Shown: positions 9,476-20,852 of the stretch, piece by piece
Layout: each line of letters starts with the position of its first letter
Position numbering within the stretch: the first letter of the stretch is position 1
Source of the DNA: Nocardioides sp. GY 10127
Lineage (GTDB): Bacteria; Actinomycetota; Actinomycetes; Propionibacteriales; Nocardioidaceae
Direction of reading: 5' to 3'
NCBI RefSeq assembly: GCF_004919085.1
Contig: NZ_STGL01000001.1
Coordinates: 124,001 to 188,000, forward strand
DNA length: 64,000 nucleotides
Position numbers and translations under genes: made by a program
Notes under the pieces: generated by a model
The model's database searches: none
What the model saw: only the letters and a program-made list of their open reading frames with translations
Told to the model about the DNA's origin: nothing

Positions 9476-10350
9476 TCAGGCGTAGCGCACGGCGCGACCG
9501 GGGCCGGTGAAGCCCCACAGGTCCAGGCCCCGGGCCTCCGCCAGTCGCGCCGAGAGGGACGTGGGCGCACCGACGGCCACCAGCGAGCCCACGCCCGCGG
9601 CGACGGCCTTCTGCACCAGCTCGAAGCCGATGCGGCCGCTCACGACGAGGCAGGCCTCGGCGGCGGGCAGCCCCGCGAGCACCCGGGACCCGGTGACCTT
9701 GTCCAGCGCGTTGTGCCGGCCGACGTCCTCGCGGACGACGAGGAGCTCGCCGTCCGCGGTGGCGAGCCCGGCCGCGTGCGAGGCGCCGGTCCGCTCGAAG
9801 ACCCGCTGGCCCGCGCGCAGGCGGTCCGGCAGGGCGCGGACCACGGCGGCGTCCGGCCGGTCGCCCTGCCACGGCGGGCCCGCGACGCCGGAGAGCGCGT
9901 CGTCCACCGAGTCCGCGCCGCACACGCCGCAGGCCGACGAGCCCGCCGAGAGCGCCTCGTGCCGGGCGCCGGGGGCGCGGCGCGGGGCACGGGCCAGCCG
10001 CAGCGTCACGACGTTGAAGGCCTGCTCGGGGGTGAGGGTGGCGTCCGTGCAGTACGCGACCGCGGCCAGCGCTCCGGCCGCCACGTCCGCGTCGTCGAGG
10101 AGCCCCTCGTGCCGCGCCCAGCCGGCGGCGAGCTCGAAGTCGTGCCCGGGGGTGCGCATGGTGACCCAGAGCCGGCGTCCGGGCTCCCCGGGCCAGGTGG
10201 CGCGCAGCTCCAGCGGCTCCTCGGTGACCAGCCGGTCCTCGTGCCGGCGGACGCGGTCGGGGGCGCCGTCCTCCTCCGCCGGCCGGTGCTCCGCGACCCG
10301 CCGCCGGGTGGTGGGGCCGGGAGGCTTGGGCAGGTGGTCCACGGCCGCCC

Positions 10351-10354
<4 letters not shown>
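9476..10354 (-). CDS. fdhD: FdhD, formate dehydrogenase sulfurtransferase
   Basis: This 292-aa FdhD-family protein carries sulfur from IscS to the molybdenum cofactor to activate formate dehydrogenase. The catalytic Cys loop is visible as SACGVCGADS, near residue 140. The family signatures REDVGRHNALDK and VSGRIGFELVQKA follow, then VGAPTSLSARLA. The GTG start overlaps the pepN stop (GTGA), so it is probably read with pepN even though the functions are unrelated. No formate dehydrogenase gene lies in this window. The C-terminal tail ends inside a local 17-bp direct repeat. Confidence 0.93.
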
Positions 10355-12870
<2,516 letters not shown>

Positions 12871-13117
12871 GGGCCGAGACTAGTGGCGCGGGTGGCGCCG
12901 GACGGGCGGGGCCGGGCGCGCGTCGTCCCCGTGCCGACCGGGGACTTCCGGCCCGCCCTGGAAGAAAAGCCCTGACAGGGCGTCAGGGAGGCGTTACCGT
13001 CCCCGCTCGCGGAACGACCTGAGAAATTCCTGATCCTTCCGTGCAACCTCTCGGGCGCCCGTGGCGTCAGAGCAGTACGGACGTCGCTCGGGCGTCCCTC
13101 TCGAAAGGACCGCCGCG
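12871..13117. promoter_or_regulatory. Divergent promoter region of pepN and S55 gene
   Basis: This 247-bp gap separates the divergent pepN and first S55-type gene. It contains a perfect 13-bp palindrome, GCCCTGACAGGGC, at 12969-12981, suitable as an operator. An A/T-richer stretch (around 13020-13035) follows that may hold a promoter for the S55 gene. No clear -35/-10 pair could be assigned. Confidence 0.35.
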
Positions 13118-14902
13118 ATGACGCGTGCTCTTCGTTCCCCCTCCCGTGGCCTGGCCGCGGCCGCCACCGTCGGCGCGCTGCTGCTCACGCCGCTGGCGGT
13201 CACCGGGGCCCTCACCCCGGCCGCCGTGGCCGACGCCGCCGCGGACTGCGCCACGCCGGTGGACGTCTCCACCCTCTCCAAGGGAGACACCGTGACCGCG
13301 CTGAGCGTGGTCAGCGGGACGACGCCGGAGGAGTTCCCCGGCACCGTGCTCGGCGTCGTGACCGACGGGATCGCCCCCGGGGTGGACCTCGTCATGATCG
13401 ACTTCGGCGGCACGGGGGCCAACCCGGCGATGGACGACGCCGGCGGCATCTGGCAGGGCATGTCCGGCTCGCCCGTCTACGTGGGCGACCCCGCCGACGG
13501 CAACATCGTGGGCGCCATCGCCTACGGCCTCTCCTACGGGCCCAGCCCCATCGCGGGCGTGACGCCCTTCAGCGCGATGGACGGCTACCTGCCCTCGGCC
13601 TCCACCCGTTCCGGCAGCGTCGACGTCACCGGCGCGGAGGCTCGCGCCATCTCCCGCGCGGACGCGTCGACGACCACCGCCCAGGCGGCGCAGGGCTTCC
13701 GGCGCCTCGGCTCGGGCCTCACCCTGTCCGGCGTGGACGCCACCACCCTGGCGACCGCCCGCAAGGCGGCGGCCAAGAACGGCCTCACGCTCGCGACGCG
13801 GAAGTTCGCGGCCGCCTCCGGCACCGCCGGGCGGGCCGCCGACACGACCGTCGACGACGTGGCCGCGGGCGGCAACCTCGCCGCGAGCGTGGCCTACGGC
13901 GACATCACCATGGCCGGCGTCGGGACGAGCACGTCGGTCTGCGGCGGCGAGGTCGTCGCCTTCGGGCACCCGCTGATCCAGGCCGGCGAGGTCACCTACG
14001 GCCTGCACCCGGCGGACGCGGTGTACATCCAGCCCGACCCGGCCTGGGCGCCGTTCAAGATGGCCAACCTCGGCGACCCGGTCGGCACCATCACGCAGGA
14101 CCGGCTCACGGGCATCACCGGCGAGCTCGGCGTCCTCCCCGACGTCGCGAGCGTGACGTCCTCCTACACCGCGGGGTCGACGTCGAAGGACCTCTCCACC
14201 GACGTGTACACCTCCGACTACCTGCCGGACGTGACGTTCTACTCGGCCTACACCGGCACCGACCTCGTCCTCGACGGGGACGCGATGGGCACCCAGGAGC
14301 AGACCTGGACGATCACGGGCAGCCACGACGGCGAGGCGTTCACCCTCACCGGCGAGGACACCTTCGCCTCGTCCAGCTGGTGGGGCGGGTACACCGCCGC
14401 CGCCGACACCGCCAACCTCGTCTACTACCTGGGCCGCATCGACGGCGTCGAGGTCGACTCGGTCGACGTGACCGCCACGCAGACCTCCGAGGAGGCGCTG
14501 TCCTGGCGGGTCGTGGGCGTCGAGCAGCGCCTCGGCGGCACCTGGAAGCGCGTCACGCGCAAGCACGACCTCGTGCTGCGCGAGGGGACGCTGCACCTGC
14601 GGGCGGTGGTGCGCAGCGGTGGCGAGACCGCGCACGTGGCGCTGCCGGTGGACATCGACGACGTCGGCCGCGGGAGCGGCTACGGCTACGTGACCGGCGG
14701 CGACAGCCTGTACTCCCGCACCCGTGCGGCCACCTTCGAGGGCTTCGTCGACAAGCTGGACGCGCGCGTGGCCAACGACGAGGTGCGCCTGTACCTGCGC
14801 ATCCGCGGCGCCGGCACCAGGGAGGTCGTCGGCAGCCTCCCGCGCGACGGCGTGGTCAAGCGCAGCCAGTGGTTCTCGGTCACCGGCGGCGCCAAGGGCT
14901 GA
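13118..14902 (+). CDS. Secreted S55 (SpoIVB-like) peptidase-domain protein 1
   Basis: This 594-aa protein starts at ATG 13118 behind GAAAGGA. Residues 1-40 form a long Sec signal peptide ending near AVADA. The family core is GGIWQGMSGSPVYVG, with GMSGSP at 114-119 holding the presumed catalytic Ser. It is followed by VGAIAYGLS and PIAGVTPF, and later by VVAFGHPL with His285. This set matches proteins annotated as SpoIVB peptidase S55 domain, but the Ser motif precedes the His motif, whereas in Bacillus SpoIVB, as I recall it, the His comes first. No PDZ domain is seen. About 300 C-terminal residues are beta-rich and unassigned. A paralog of identical length lies 265 bp downstream. The substrate and role are unknown; an extracellular or wall-facing serine protease, or a proteolytically dead relative, is possible. 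Confidence 0.82.
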   Translation: MTRALRSPSRGLAAAATVGALLLTPLAVTGALTPAAVADAAADCATPVDVSTLSKGDTVTALSVVSGTTPEEFPGTVLGVVTDGIAPGVDLVMIDFGGTGANPAMDDAGGIWQGMSGSPVYVGDPADGNIVGAIAYGLSYGPSPIAGVTPFSAMDGYLPSASTRSGSVDVTGAEARAISRADASTTTAQAAQGFRRLGSGLTLSGVDATTLATARKAAAKNGLTLATRKFAAASGTAGRAADTTVDDVAAGGNLAASVAYGDITMAGVGTSTSVCGGEVVAFGHPLIQAGEVTYGLHPADAVYIQPDPAWAPFKMANLGDPVGTITQDRLTGITGELGVLPDVASVTSSYTAGSTSKDLSTDVYTSDYLPDVTFYSAYTGTDLVLDGDAMGTQEQTWTITGSHDGEAFTLTGEDTFASSSWWGGYTAAADTANLVYYLGRIDGVEVDSVDVTATQTSEEALSWRVVGVEQRLGGTWKRVTRKHDLVLREGTLHLRAVVRSGGETAHVALPVDIDDVGRGSGYGYVTGGDSLYSRTRAATFEGFVDKLDARVANDEVRLYLRIRGAGTREVVGSLPRDGVVKRSQWFSVTGGAKG

Positions 14903-14908
14903 GCCCTG

Positions 14909-14949
14909 CCGGGGCGACGTCGGTCCACGTCGGACCGGCGTCGCCCCGG
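14909..14949 (+). terminator. GC-rich hairpin after S55 gene 1
   Basis: A long inverted repeat begins 7 bp after the stop codon (CCGGGGCGACG...CGTCGCCCCGG, with further pairing of CGGTCC and GGACCG inside). It has no T-tract, as usual in high-GC actinobacteria. It forms a double hairpin with the perfect stem at 14960-14993. Confidence 0.65.
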
Positions 14950-14959
14950 TACCCACCCA

Positions 14960-14993
14960 GGACGGCCCGCCCCTTCGATGGGGCGGGCCGTCC
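14960..14993 (+). terminator. Perfect hairpin terminator between S55 paralogs
   Basis: The left arm GGACGGCCCGCCCC (14960-14973) pairs perfectly with 14980-14993 across a 6-nt loop, TTCGAT. Its position between the two tandem S55 genes suggests that they are separate transcription units or differently dosed. Confidence 0.8.
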
Positions 14994-15166
14994 GTGCCTC
15001 ACGGCCGACCGCGCGTCCTGCCCGATATGCCCTCCTGCGAGGGCCCGGCCGATCTACAGTGCGCGCGGACCAGGTGGACGGGCGCGGGCCGGTACGGCCG
15101 GGCGCGCTGCGCGCCACCACGACGGACGCCACGGGCGCGTCCGCACCGAAGAAAGGGACCCCCTCC

Positions 15167-16951
15167 ATGACGCTCTCCCGCGCTCGCGGCCGCCGACGGC
15201 TGCTGGCCGCCGGCACCGCCGGCAGCCTTCTTCTCGCCGGTCTCGCCGCGACGGCCGTCACCGCCCCCGGTGCCCAGGCGGACGTGGCCGCGGACTGTGC
15301 CCAGGCGTTCGACGTCTCCGGGCTGAGCGTGGGCGACACGGTCACGGCGCTGAGCGTCGTGAGCGGCACCGACCCGATCGAGATCACCGGCACGTACCTG
15401 GGCGTCTACGAGGGCGGCATCGCCCCCGGCGTCGACATGATCATGATCGACTTCAGTGACGACGCCGCGGTGACGAAGGCCGGCGGCATCTGGGAGGGCA
15501 TGTCCGGCTCGCCGGTGTACGCCGGGGACCCCGCGGACGGCAACGTGATCGGCGCCGTGGCCTACGGGCTCTCCTACGGCCCCACCCCGATCGCCGGGGT
15601 CACGCCGTTCGCCGACATGGACACCTACCTCACCAGCGCATCCCACCACGTCGACGTCCCGACCTCCACGGCCCGGACCGTGGCGCGCCGGAGCGCGGGT
15701 GACGTCACGACGGCCCAGGCCTCCCAGGGCTTCAGCCGGCTGCGCACGCCCCTGTCGATCTCCGGCGTCGGGGGTGGCACCCTCACCTCGGCCCGCAAGG
15801 ACGCCGTGAAGGGCGGGCTCAGCCTGCCGACCCGGACCCTGGCCTCCGACGGGCGGATCGCGGGCCTGGCCTCCGGCACCTCGGTCGACGACGTGGCGGC
15901 CGGTGGGACCCTCGGGGTCGCGCTCTCGCTCGGTGACCTCACCGTCGGCGCGATCGGGACCACGACCTCGGTGTGCGGCAGCACCCTCGTCGGCTTCGGG
16001 CACCCCTTCGACCACGCCGGGGAGGCCGACTACGCGCTCACGCCCGCGGACACGGTCTACATCCAGCCCGACTCGCTCAACCAGCCGTTCAAGGTCGCCA
16101 ACTTCGGGGAGCCCGTCGGCACGATCACCCAGGACCGGCTGGCCGGCGTCTCGGGCGTGCTCGGCTCCGTCCCCGACTCGGCCAGCGTCACCACCTCGCT
16201 GACCGCCGGTTCCGACAAGACCCTGAGCACGGACGTCTACGAGGCCTCCTACGTCCCCGACATCGCCTACTACTCGGGCTACTACACCCGGTACCTGGCG
16301 CTGGACGGCGACGCCATGGGCGTCGTCGACCAGACCTGGAGCATCACCGGCACCGAGGACGGCGACCCGTTCACCCTCACCTCGGGCGACGTCCACTCCG
16401 GTGGGTCGTGGATCTCGCGGTACCTCTTCGCCGCCGGGCCGGCCATGGCCGCCTACACGCTCGACGACATGGACGGCGTCACGATCACCAGCGTCGACGT
16501 GAGCTCGGAGCAGACCTCGACGACGAACAAGGTCTGGGCGCTGCGTCGCGTGGAGCAGCGGGTGGCCGGCGAGTGGAAGAAGGTCGGCAAGCACGGCGTG
16601 GCGCTGACCGGCGGGACGCTGCACGTCCGGGCGGTCCTCCGCTCCCACGGCCGCACGGTCTCCGTTCCCTTCTCCTTCGAGGTGACGGACCCGGGGCGTG
16701 GCTATGGGACGCTGCGGGTCCGCGCCGGCCTGAGCAACTACTCCTGGCGCTCCTCGGACGCCGCCAGCGTCGCGGAGCTGCAGCAGGAGCTGGACGCCGC
16801 CGTCCGCAACGACCAGGTCAAGGCGGTGCTCGCCGTCCAGGGCGGCACGCGCAGCAAGGTCGTGGCGGACCTGCCGCGCGACGGCGTCGCCTACGGCAGC
16901 GCCACCGACGCCGCGACGTTCGTCGGCGTGAAGGCGGGTGCCGTCGGCTGA
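15167..16951 (+). CDS. Secreted S55 (SpoIVB-like) peptidase-domain protein 2
   Basis: This 594-aa tandem paralog of the preceding gene starts at ATG 15167 behind GAAAGGGACC. The signal peptide spans about residues 1-39 and ends near GAQA. GMSGSPVYAG is at 111-120, followed by IGAVAYGLSYGP and PIAGVTPF; VGFGHPFDHAG places the His at 279. The regions DTVTALSVVSGT, VDDVAAGG and PVGTITQDRL are shared with paralog 1, and both end with a VADLPRDGV-like or VGSLPRDGV-like segment. Divergence is highest in the linker after residue 160 and in the C-terminal half. A terminator hairpin on each side suggests its own transcript. The signal peptide and the S55 motifs are seen directly; proteolytic activity is inferred. 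Confidence 0.82.
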   Translation: MTLSRARGRRRLLAAGTAGSLLLAGLAATAVTAPGAQADVAADCAQAFDVSGLSVGDTVTALSVVSGTDPIEITGTYLGVYEGGIAPGVDMIMIDFSDDAAVTKAGGIWEGMSGSPVYAGDPADGNVIGAVAYGLSYGPTPIAGVTPFADMDTYLTSASHHVDVPTSTARTVARRSAGDVTTAQASQGFSRLRTPLSISGVGGGTLTSARKDAVKGGLSLPTRTLASDGRIAGLASGTSVDDVAAGGTLGVALSLGDLTVGAIGTTTSVCGSTLVGFGHPFDHAGEADYALTPADTVYIQPDSLNQPFKVANFGEPVGTITQDRLAGVSGVLGSVPDSASVTTSLTAGSDKTLSTDVYEASYVPDIAYYSGYYTRYLALDGDAMGVVDQTWSITGTEDGDPFTLTSGDVHSGGSWISRYLFAAGPAMAAYTLDDMDGVTITSVDVSSEQTSTTNKVWALRRVEQRVAGEWKKVGKHGVALTGGTLHVRAVLRSHGRTVSVPFSFEVTDPGRGYGTLRVRAGLSNYSWRSSDAASVAELQQELDAAVRNDQVKAVLAVQGGTRSKVVADLPRDGVAYGSATDAATFVGVKAGAVG

Positions 16952-16978
16952 CGCCCGCGTCACCCCCCCCGCACGAGC

Positions 16979-17013
16979 GAGGCCCCCGCGACCGACCTGG
17001 TCGCGGGGGCCTC
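16979..17013. terminator. Hairpin terminator after S55 gene 2
   Basis: A perfect 15-bp stem, GAGGCCCCCGCGACC paired with GGTCGCGGGGGCCTC, has a 5-nt loop. It lies between convergent genes (the S55 gene ends at 16951, the HesB-like gene ends at 17037) and could serve both. Confidence 0.85.
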
Positions 17014-17036
17014 GTCCCACGTGGGGGGTGTGGACC

Positions 17037-17321
17037 TCAGCCCTGGAGCCCCAGGGCGAACTCGACGAGGCCCTGGTCGTCGACCGAGGCGTCGAGCACC
17101 TTGTCGTCGAGCACCTGGGCGGCGCGGTCGTCGAGGTAGACGGTGGTGCCGCCCTGCGTGACCACCTGGTCGCCGGGCTCGGCGCCGGCGGCCATCGAGG
17201 CGGAGAAGCTGGGGTCGGACTCGCTCTCCGCGGTGATGCGGAGCCCCGCGGTGGCGGGCAGCTCCGGTGAGGAGCTGAGCTGGCTGAGGATGGACGTCGC
17301 GTTCTCGGTGAGGGTGAGCAT
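17037..17321 (-). CDS. HesB/IscA-like fold protein without cysteines
   Basis: This 94-aa protein starts at ATG 17321 behind GGAAGGCGAG. Its sequence (MLTLTENATSIL..., then TTVYLDDRAAQVLDDKVLD and a FALGLQG end) matches the small actinobacterial proteins named Fe-S cluster assembly protein HesB. It contains no Cys, so it cannot ligate an Fe-S cluster in the way of IscA or ErpA. The name is therefore structural, and the function remains unknown. It is a single-gene unit divergent from the OsmC gene, with a 124-bp shared upstream region. Confidence 0.72.
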   Translation of the reverse strand: MLTLTENATSILSQLSSSPELPATAGLRITAESESDPSFSASMAAGAEPGDQVVTQGGTTVYLDDRAAQVLDDKVLDASVDDQGLVEFALGLQG

Positions 17322-17445
17322 GACTCGCCTTCCGGTTGCGTGCACGGACCACACCACCGTCCCCGACGACGTCCGTCCGGACAAGGCCGCAGGCGCGGCC
17401 CGGGCGTGTCGCCGTGCCGCGCCTACCTCGTGCCACAGTGGCGCC

Positions 17446-17922
17446 ATGACGGACGGCACCGGACGGACCACGGTCGACAGCGCGACCCCCGACCCCACGC
17501 TGCGGACGGTCGACCTCGCCCGGACGCGGGAGATGGCCTACCTGGCCACCAACGTCCGCGGGGGGACGTTGGCGGTGGGGGACGGGTCCAGCGAGGACTT
17601 CACGCCCGTCGAGCTGCTCATGGTCGCCCTCGCCGCGTGCGGGGCCATCGACCTCGAGCACGTCACCCGCAAGCGCGCGGACGCCACGGGGCTGACGGCG
17701 CGGGTCGAGGGACACAAGATCCGGGACGAGCAGGGCAACCGGCTCACGGGTCTCACCGTCGCGCTCGACGTCGACTTCCCCGACGGGCCCGAGGGCGACG
17801 CCGCGCGCGCCGTGGTCCCCAGGACGCTGCGGATGATCGAGGAACGGCTGTGCACGGTGGGGCGCACGGTCACCGTGGGCGACCACGTGCGGTACGTCGA
17901 GGGACGCTCCGCCCAGGCCTGA
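17446..17922 (+). CDS. OsmC/Ohr-family thiol peroxidase-like protein
   Basis: This 158-aa OsmC-family protein has two well-placed cysteines, in MVALAACGAIDLE and in EERLCTVGRT, that correspond to the peroxidatic and resolving residues of OsmC/Ohr. Such proteins reduce organic hydroperoxides in the cytoplasm. ATG at 17446 (GCGCCATGACG) gives the standard family length. It stands alone, divergent from the HesB-like gene. The 3' end runs into a short tandem repeat, GCCCAGGCCTGACCCG, which encodes the last residues. The subfamily (detoxification versus another OsmC role) is not resolved. Confidence 0.85.
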   Translation: MTDGTGRTTVDSATPDPTLRTVDLARTREMAYLATNVRGGTLAVGDGSSEDFTPVELLMVALAACGAIDLEHVTRKRADATGLTARVEGHKIRDEQGNRLTGLTVALDVDFPDGPEGDAARAVVPRTLRMIEERLCTVGRTVTVGDHVRYVEGRSAQA

Positions 17923-17979
17923 CCCGACGACGCCTGACCTGCCCAGGCCTGACCCGCCCAGGCCCGACCCGCCCAGGCG
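17911..17979. repeat. Degenerate 16-bp repeat cluster
   Basis: GCCCAGGCCTGACCCG occurs at 17911-17926 and 17941-17956. A one-base variant follows at 17956-17971 and a partial copy at 17971-17979. It starts inside the last codons of the OsmC gene and fills the gap to the next, convergent gene. It looks like local slippage. Confidence 0.75.
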
Positions 17980-17991
17980 CCGGTGGGTCGA

Positions 17992-19065
17992 TCAGCCGTT
18001 GAGACCCCGGGCGGCGACCGGCCAGGCGCGCAGGCCCCCGGGCTCGTCCACCCACAGCACGTCGGCGAGGTTGACGGCCGAGCAGACGTGGTTCGGCACG
18101 ACGTCCACCTGCGTGCCGATCCGGGGGAGGACCCCCTCGGTCTCCACGACGGCGTGGTGCTCGGAGAGCTGCACCACTCGCGCGTCGGGGCGCTCCGGCA
18201 GCCGGCCCCATCCGGTCGACCACGGCGCCCGGTCGGCCCCCAGGACCTTGGAGCCGGCGTCCAGGACCAGCCGTCCGGAGGCGTGGCTGACGACGGTGGC
18301 CCGGACGGTGAGGGCGATGTCGTCGGGCTGGCAGGTGCCGAGCTCCCACTGCTGGGCGTCGTTGAAGACGTAGACCCCCGGTCGCAGCTCCCAGGTCACG
18401 GTGTCGGCGTGGTCGCGGGGACGGGCGAGTCCGGCCGCCAGGGACGGCGTGGACCCGCCGGAGAGGACCCGGGGCGGCACGCCCGCGGCGTCCATCGCCT
18501 CCCGGGCCGCCTCCAGCGCCGCGGTCTCCTGCGCGGCCGCGTCGGCGGAGGCGCCGGGCGTGTAGGAGTGACCCGGGAACGTGAACGCGCCGCGGACCTC
18601 GAGGCCGGCCCGCGCCGCGGCCAGGGCCACCTCGCCGGCGTCCCCCGGGGCCACGCCCGTGCGGTGGTGGCCGGAGTCGACCTCCACCATGATCTCGATG
18701 CCGCTGCCGCCCAGGCGCCGGCCCGCGTTGGCGGCGCCGGTGACCGAGTCGAGGCCGATCGCCACGCGCGCGTGCTCGGCCAGGTCCCGCAGCCGGGCAG
18801 CGCGGTCGTCGTCCACCCACACGGGGTAGGCGAGGAAGACGTCGGTGACCCCCGCGCGCACCATCACCTCGGCCTCCCCGACGGTGGCGAGCGTGAGCCC
18901 GGCGGCGGTGCTGGCGAGCTGGAGCCGGGCGACCTCCACGCACTTGTGCGTCTTGGCGTGCGGGCGCAGGGTCACGCCCGCCGTGGCCGCGGCCTCGGCG
19001 ACGCGCCGCACGTTGCGGCGCAGGCGGACCGGGTCGACGCGCAGGTGCGGGGTGGCGGCAGGCAC
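17992..19065 (-). CDS. PLP enzyme, D-serine dehydratase/D-threonine aldolase-like
   Basis: This 357-aa fold-type III PLP enzyme has an alanine-racemase-like N-terminal barrel with the PLP lysine in RPHAKTHKCVEVA, near residue 40. Its C-terminal D-serine-dehydratase-like domain carries VPNHVCSAVNLA, the His and Cys pair that binds the metal in this family. Members deaminate D-serine or cleave D-threonine or other beta-hydroxy D-amino acids. The exact substrate cannot be read from sequence. The start is GTG at 19065. The gene is divergent from the LLM oxidoreductase and convergent with the OsmC gene. Length is normal for the family. Confidence 0.83.
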   Translation of the reverse strand: MPAATPHLRVDPVRLRRNVRRVAEAAATAGVTLRPHAKTHKCVEVARLQLASTAAGLTLATVGEAEVMVRAGVTDVFLAYPVWVDDDRAARLRDLAEHARVAIGLDSVTGAANAGRRLGGSGIEIMVEVDSGHHRTGVAPGDAGEVALAAARAGLEVRGAFTFPGHSYTPGASADAAAQETAALEAAREAMDAAGVPPRVLSGGSTPSLAAGLARPRDHADTVTWELRPGVYVFNDAQQWELGTCQPDDIALTVRATVVSHASGRLVLDAGSKVLGADRAPWSTGWGRLPERPDARVVQLSEHHAVVETEGVLPRIGTQVDVVPNHVCSAVNLADVLWVDEPGGLRAWPVAARGLNG

Positions 19066-19129
19066 GCGGCCACCGTAGTGCCCGCGGCGGTGTGGTGCGG
19101 GTGCTGGACAGCCCGGCTAGGTTCGCAGC

Positions 19130-19996
19130 ATGCAGCTGGGCATCCACTACGCGATCTTCTCCGGAGCCGACCAGGGCGAGATCGTCGACCGGCTCGTCGG
19201 CACCGCCCGCGCCGCCGACGAGGGCGGCGCCTCCTGGTTCACCGTGATGGACCACTGGTTCCAGATGGAGCACCTGGGCGGCCCCGCCGAGCCCATGCTC
19301 GAGGGCTACACGACGCTGGGCCACCTCGCGGCGGTCACCGAGAAGGTGCGCCTCGGGCTCCTCGTCACCGGCGTCACCTACCGGCACCCCGGCCTGCTGG
19401 CGAAGACCGTCACGACGCTCGACGTGCTGTCCCGCGGGCGCGCCATGCTCGGCATCGGCGCCGCCTGGTACGACCGGGAGCACGCCGGGCTCGGCGTCCC
19501 CTACCCCTCCACCAAGGAGCGGTTCGAGCGCCTCGAGGAGGCCCTCCAGGTGGCGAAGGCCATGTGGTCGGACGACGAGTCGCCGTTCGAGGGCACGCAC
19601 TACCGTCTCGCGGAGCCGGTGAGCCGGCCGGGCAACGTCTCGCGGCCGCACCCGCCGATCCTCATCGGCGGCATGGGGGAGCGGAAGACCCTCCGCCTGG
19701 TGGCCCAGTACGGGGACGCCTGCAACCTCTTCGGCACCGACCCCGAGGTCATCGGGCACAAGCTGGGGGTGCTGCGCGAGCACTGCGAGCGGCTCGGGCG
19801 CGACCCCGCCGAGATCACCACCTCCGTGACCATCGGGGCCGACCCCGCGAAGAGCCCCGAGGCGGTGCTGGAGGAGCTGGCGCCGGTCGCCGCCCTCGGC
19901 ATCGACACCGTCTGCGTGATGGCCCCGCCGGAGGACCCCGCCGGCTGGGCGGAGTCGTTCTGCGCGGAGGTCCTGCCCGGCCTCCGGCAGCTCTGA
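19130..19996 (+). CDS. LLM-class (luciferase-like) oxidoreductase, probably F420-dependent
   Basis: This 288-aa TIM-barrel protein of the bacterial luciferase-like monooxygenase superfamily shows MDHWFQ, LGLLVTGVTYRHPGLLAK, the GRAMLGIGAAW segment and PPILIGGMGERKTLRL, the usual hallmarks. In actinobacteria this subclass mostly uses coenzyme F420; FMN cannot be excluded. The ATG at 19130 gives a typical MQLGIHY start. The phosphoesterase gene begins 2 bp after its stop, so the two, and the DUF402 gene behind them, are probably co-transcribed. Confidence 0.88.
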   Translation: MQLGIHYAIFSGADQGEIVDRLVGTARAADEGGASWFTVMDHWFQMEHLGGPAEPMLEGYTTLGHLAAVTEKVRLGLLVTGVTYRHPGLLAKTVTTLDVLSRGRAMLGIGAAWYDREHAGLGVPYPSTKERFERLEEALQVAKAMWSDDESPFEGTHYRLAEPVSRPGNVSRPHPPILIGGMGERKTLRLVAQYGDACNLFGTDPEVIGHKLGVLREHCERLGRDPAEITTSVTIGADPAKSPEAVLEELAPVAALGIDTVCVMAPPEDPAGWAESFCAEVLPGLRQL

Positions 19997-19997
19997 G

Positions 19998-20852
19998 GTG
20001 GGCCCCAGCACGCCGGGCGCCGTCGACCGCGTCGCGGTCCTCTCCGACGTCCACGGCAACCTCACGGCCCTCGAAGCGGTGCTGGCCGACGTGGACGCCC
20101 GCGGGATCAGCCGCGTCCTGAACCTGGGCGACGACGTGGGCAAGGGGCCGCGCGGGCGCGAGGTGATCGACCTCGTGCGCGCCCGCTGCGAGGTGAGCGT
20201 CCTGGGGAACTGGGACGACTACCTGCCCTCGCCCGACCGTGAGGCCACCCCGGAGCTCGACTTCTGGGCCGACCAGCTGGGGCCCGGCCAGGCGGCGTGG
20301 CTCGCGGCGAAGCCGTTCTCGCTAGACCTGCTGCTCTCCGGGCGGCGGCTGCGGATGTTCCACGCCTCGGCCGACTCGGTGCACCACCGGGTGCGGCCGT
20401 CCTCCCCTCACGACGAGCAACGTGGCCTCTTCGACCACACGTCGGCCGTGGCCTCGAGCCCGCACACGCTCTTCGGCCCTGACGAGCCGCCGGACGTCGT
20501 GGTCTACGGGGACCTCCACGAGCCGTTCGTGCTCGCCGACCAGGGGCGCACGGTCGTCAACACCGGCAGCGTGGGCAACAACGTCGGCGATCCCACGCCC
20601 GTCTACCTGGTGCTGGAGGGCCGGCTCGGCTCGGCGCAGGACGCCTCGTTCTCGATGACCCACGTGCGGGTGCCCTACGACGTCGAGGCGGAGCTCGCCC
20701 ACGCGCGCGCCGTCGCCATGCCCGGCTACGAGGCCTGGGAGCAGGAGCTCACGACCGGCGTGTACCGCCGTGACGATCCGTCCGGCCCCGAGGTCCACCT
20801 CGTCGGCCACGCCCGTCGGCCGGCGCGGTCCCTCCAGGCGGAGGTCCGGTGA
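19998..20852 (+). CDS. Calcineurin-like metallophosphoesterase
   Basis: This 284-aa protein has ordered metal-binding motifs: LSDVHGNLTAL at about residue 15, NLGDDVGKGP (GDxxxxGP), LGNWDDYL (GNxD-like) and VVYGDLHEPF (GDxH), then NTGSVGNNVG. This is the YfcE/MJ0936-type group of small cytoplasmic phosphodiesterases; the substrate is unknown. The GTG start lies 2 bp after the LLM gene, and the stop overlaps the next start (GTGA), so it is the middle gene of a three-gene unit. The second motif reads LGDD where LGD-x-V/I is common. Confidence 0.85.
   Translation: MGPSTPGAVDRVAVLSDVHGNLTALEAVLADVDARGISRVLNLGDDVGKGPRGREVIDLVRARCEVSVLGNWDDYLPSPDREATPELDFWADQLGPGQAAWLAAKPFSLDLLLSGRRLRMFHASADSVHHRVRPSSPHDEQRGLFDHTSAVASSPHTLFGPDEPPDVVVYGDLHEPFVLADQGRTVVNTGSVGNNVGDPTPVYLVLEGRLGSAQDASFSMTHVRVPYDVEAELAHARAVAMPGYEAWEQELTTGVYRRDDPSGPEVHLVGHARRPARSLQAEVR

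Noticed and set aside
13061..13117. Extended N-terminus for S55 protein 1
   Set aside because: Starting at 13061 would add 19 residues before a good signal peptide; the ATG at 13118 has a ribosome site at the right distance.
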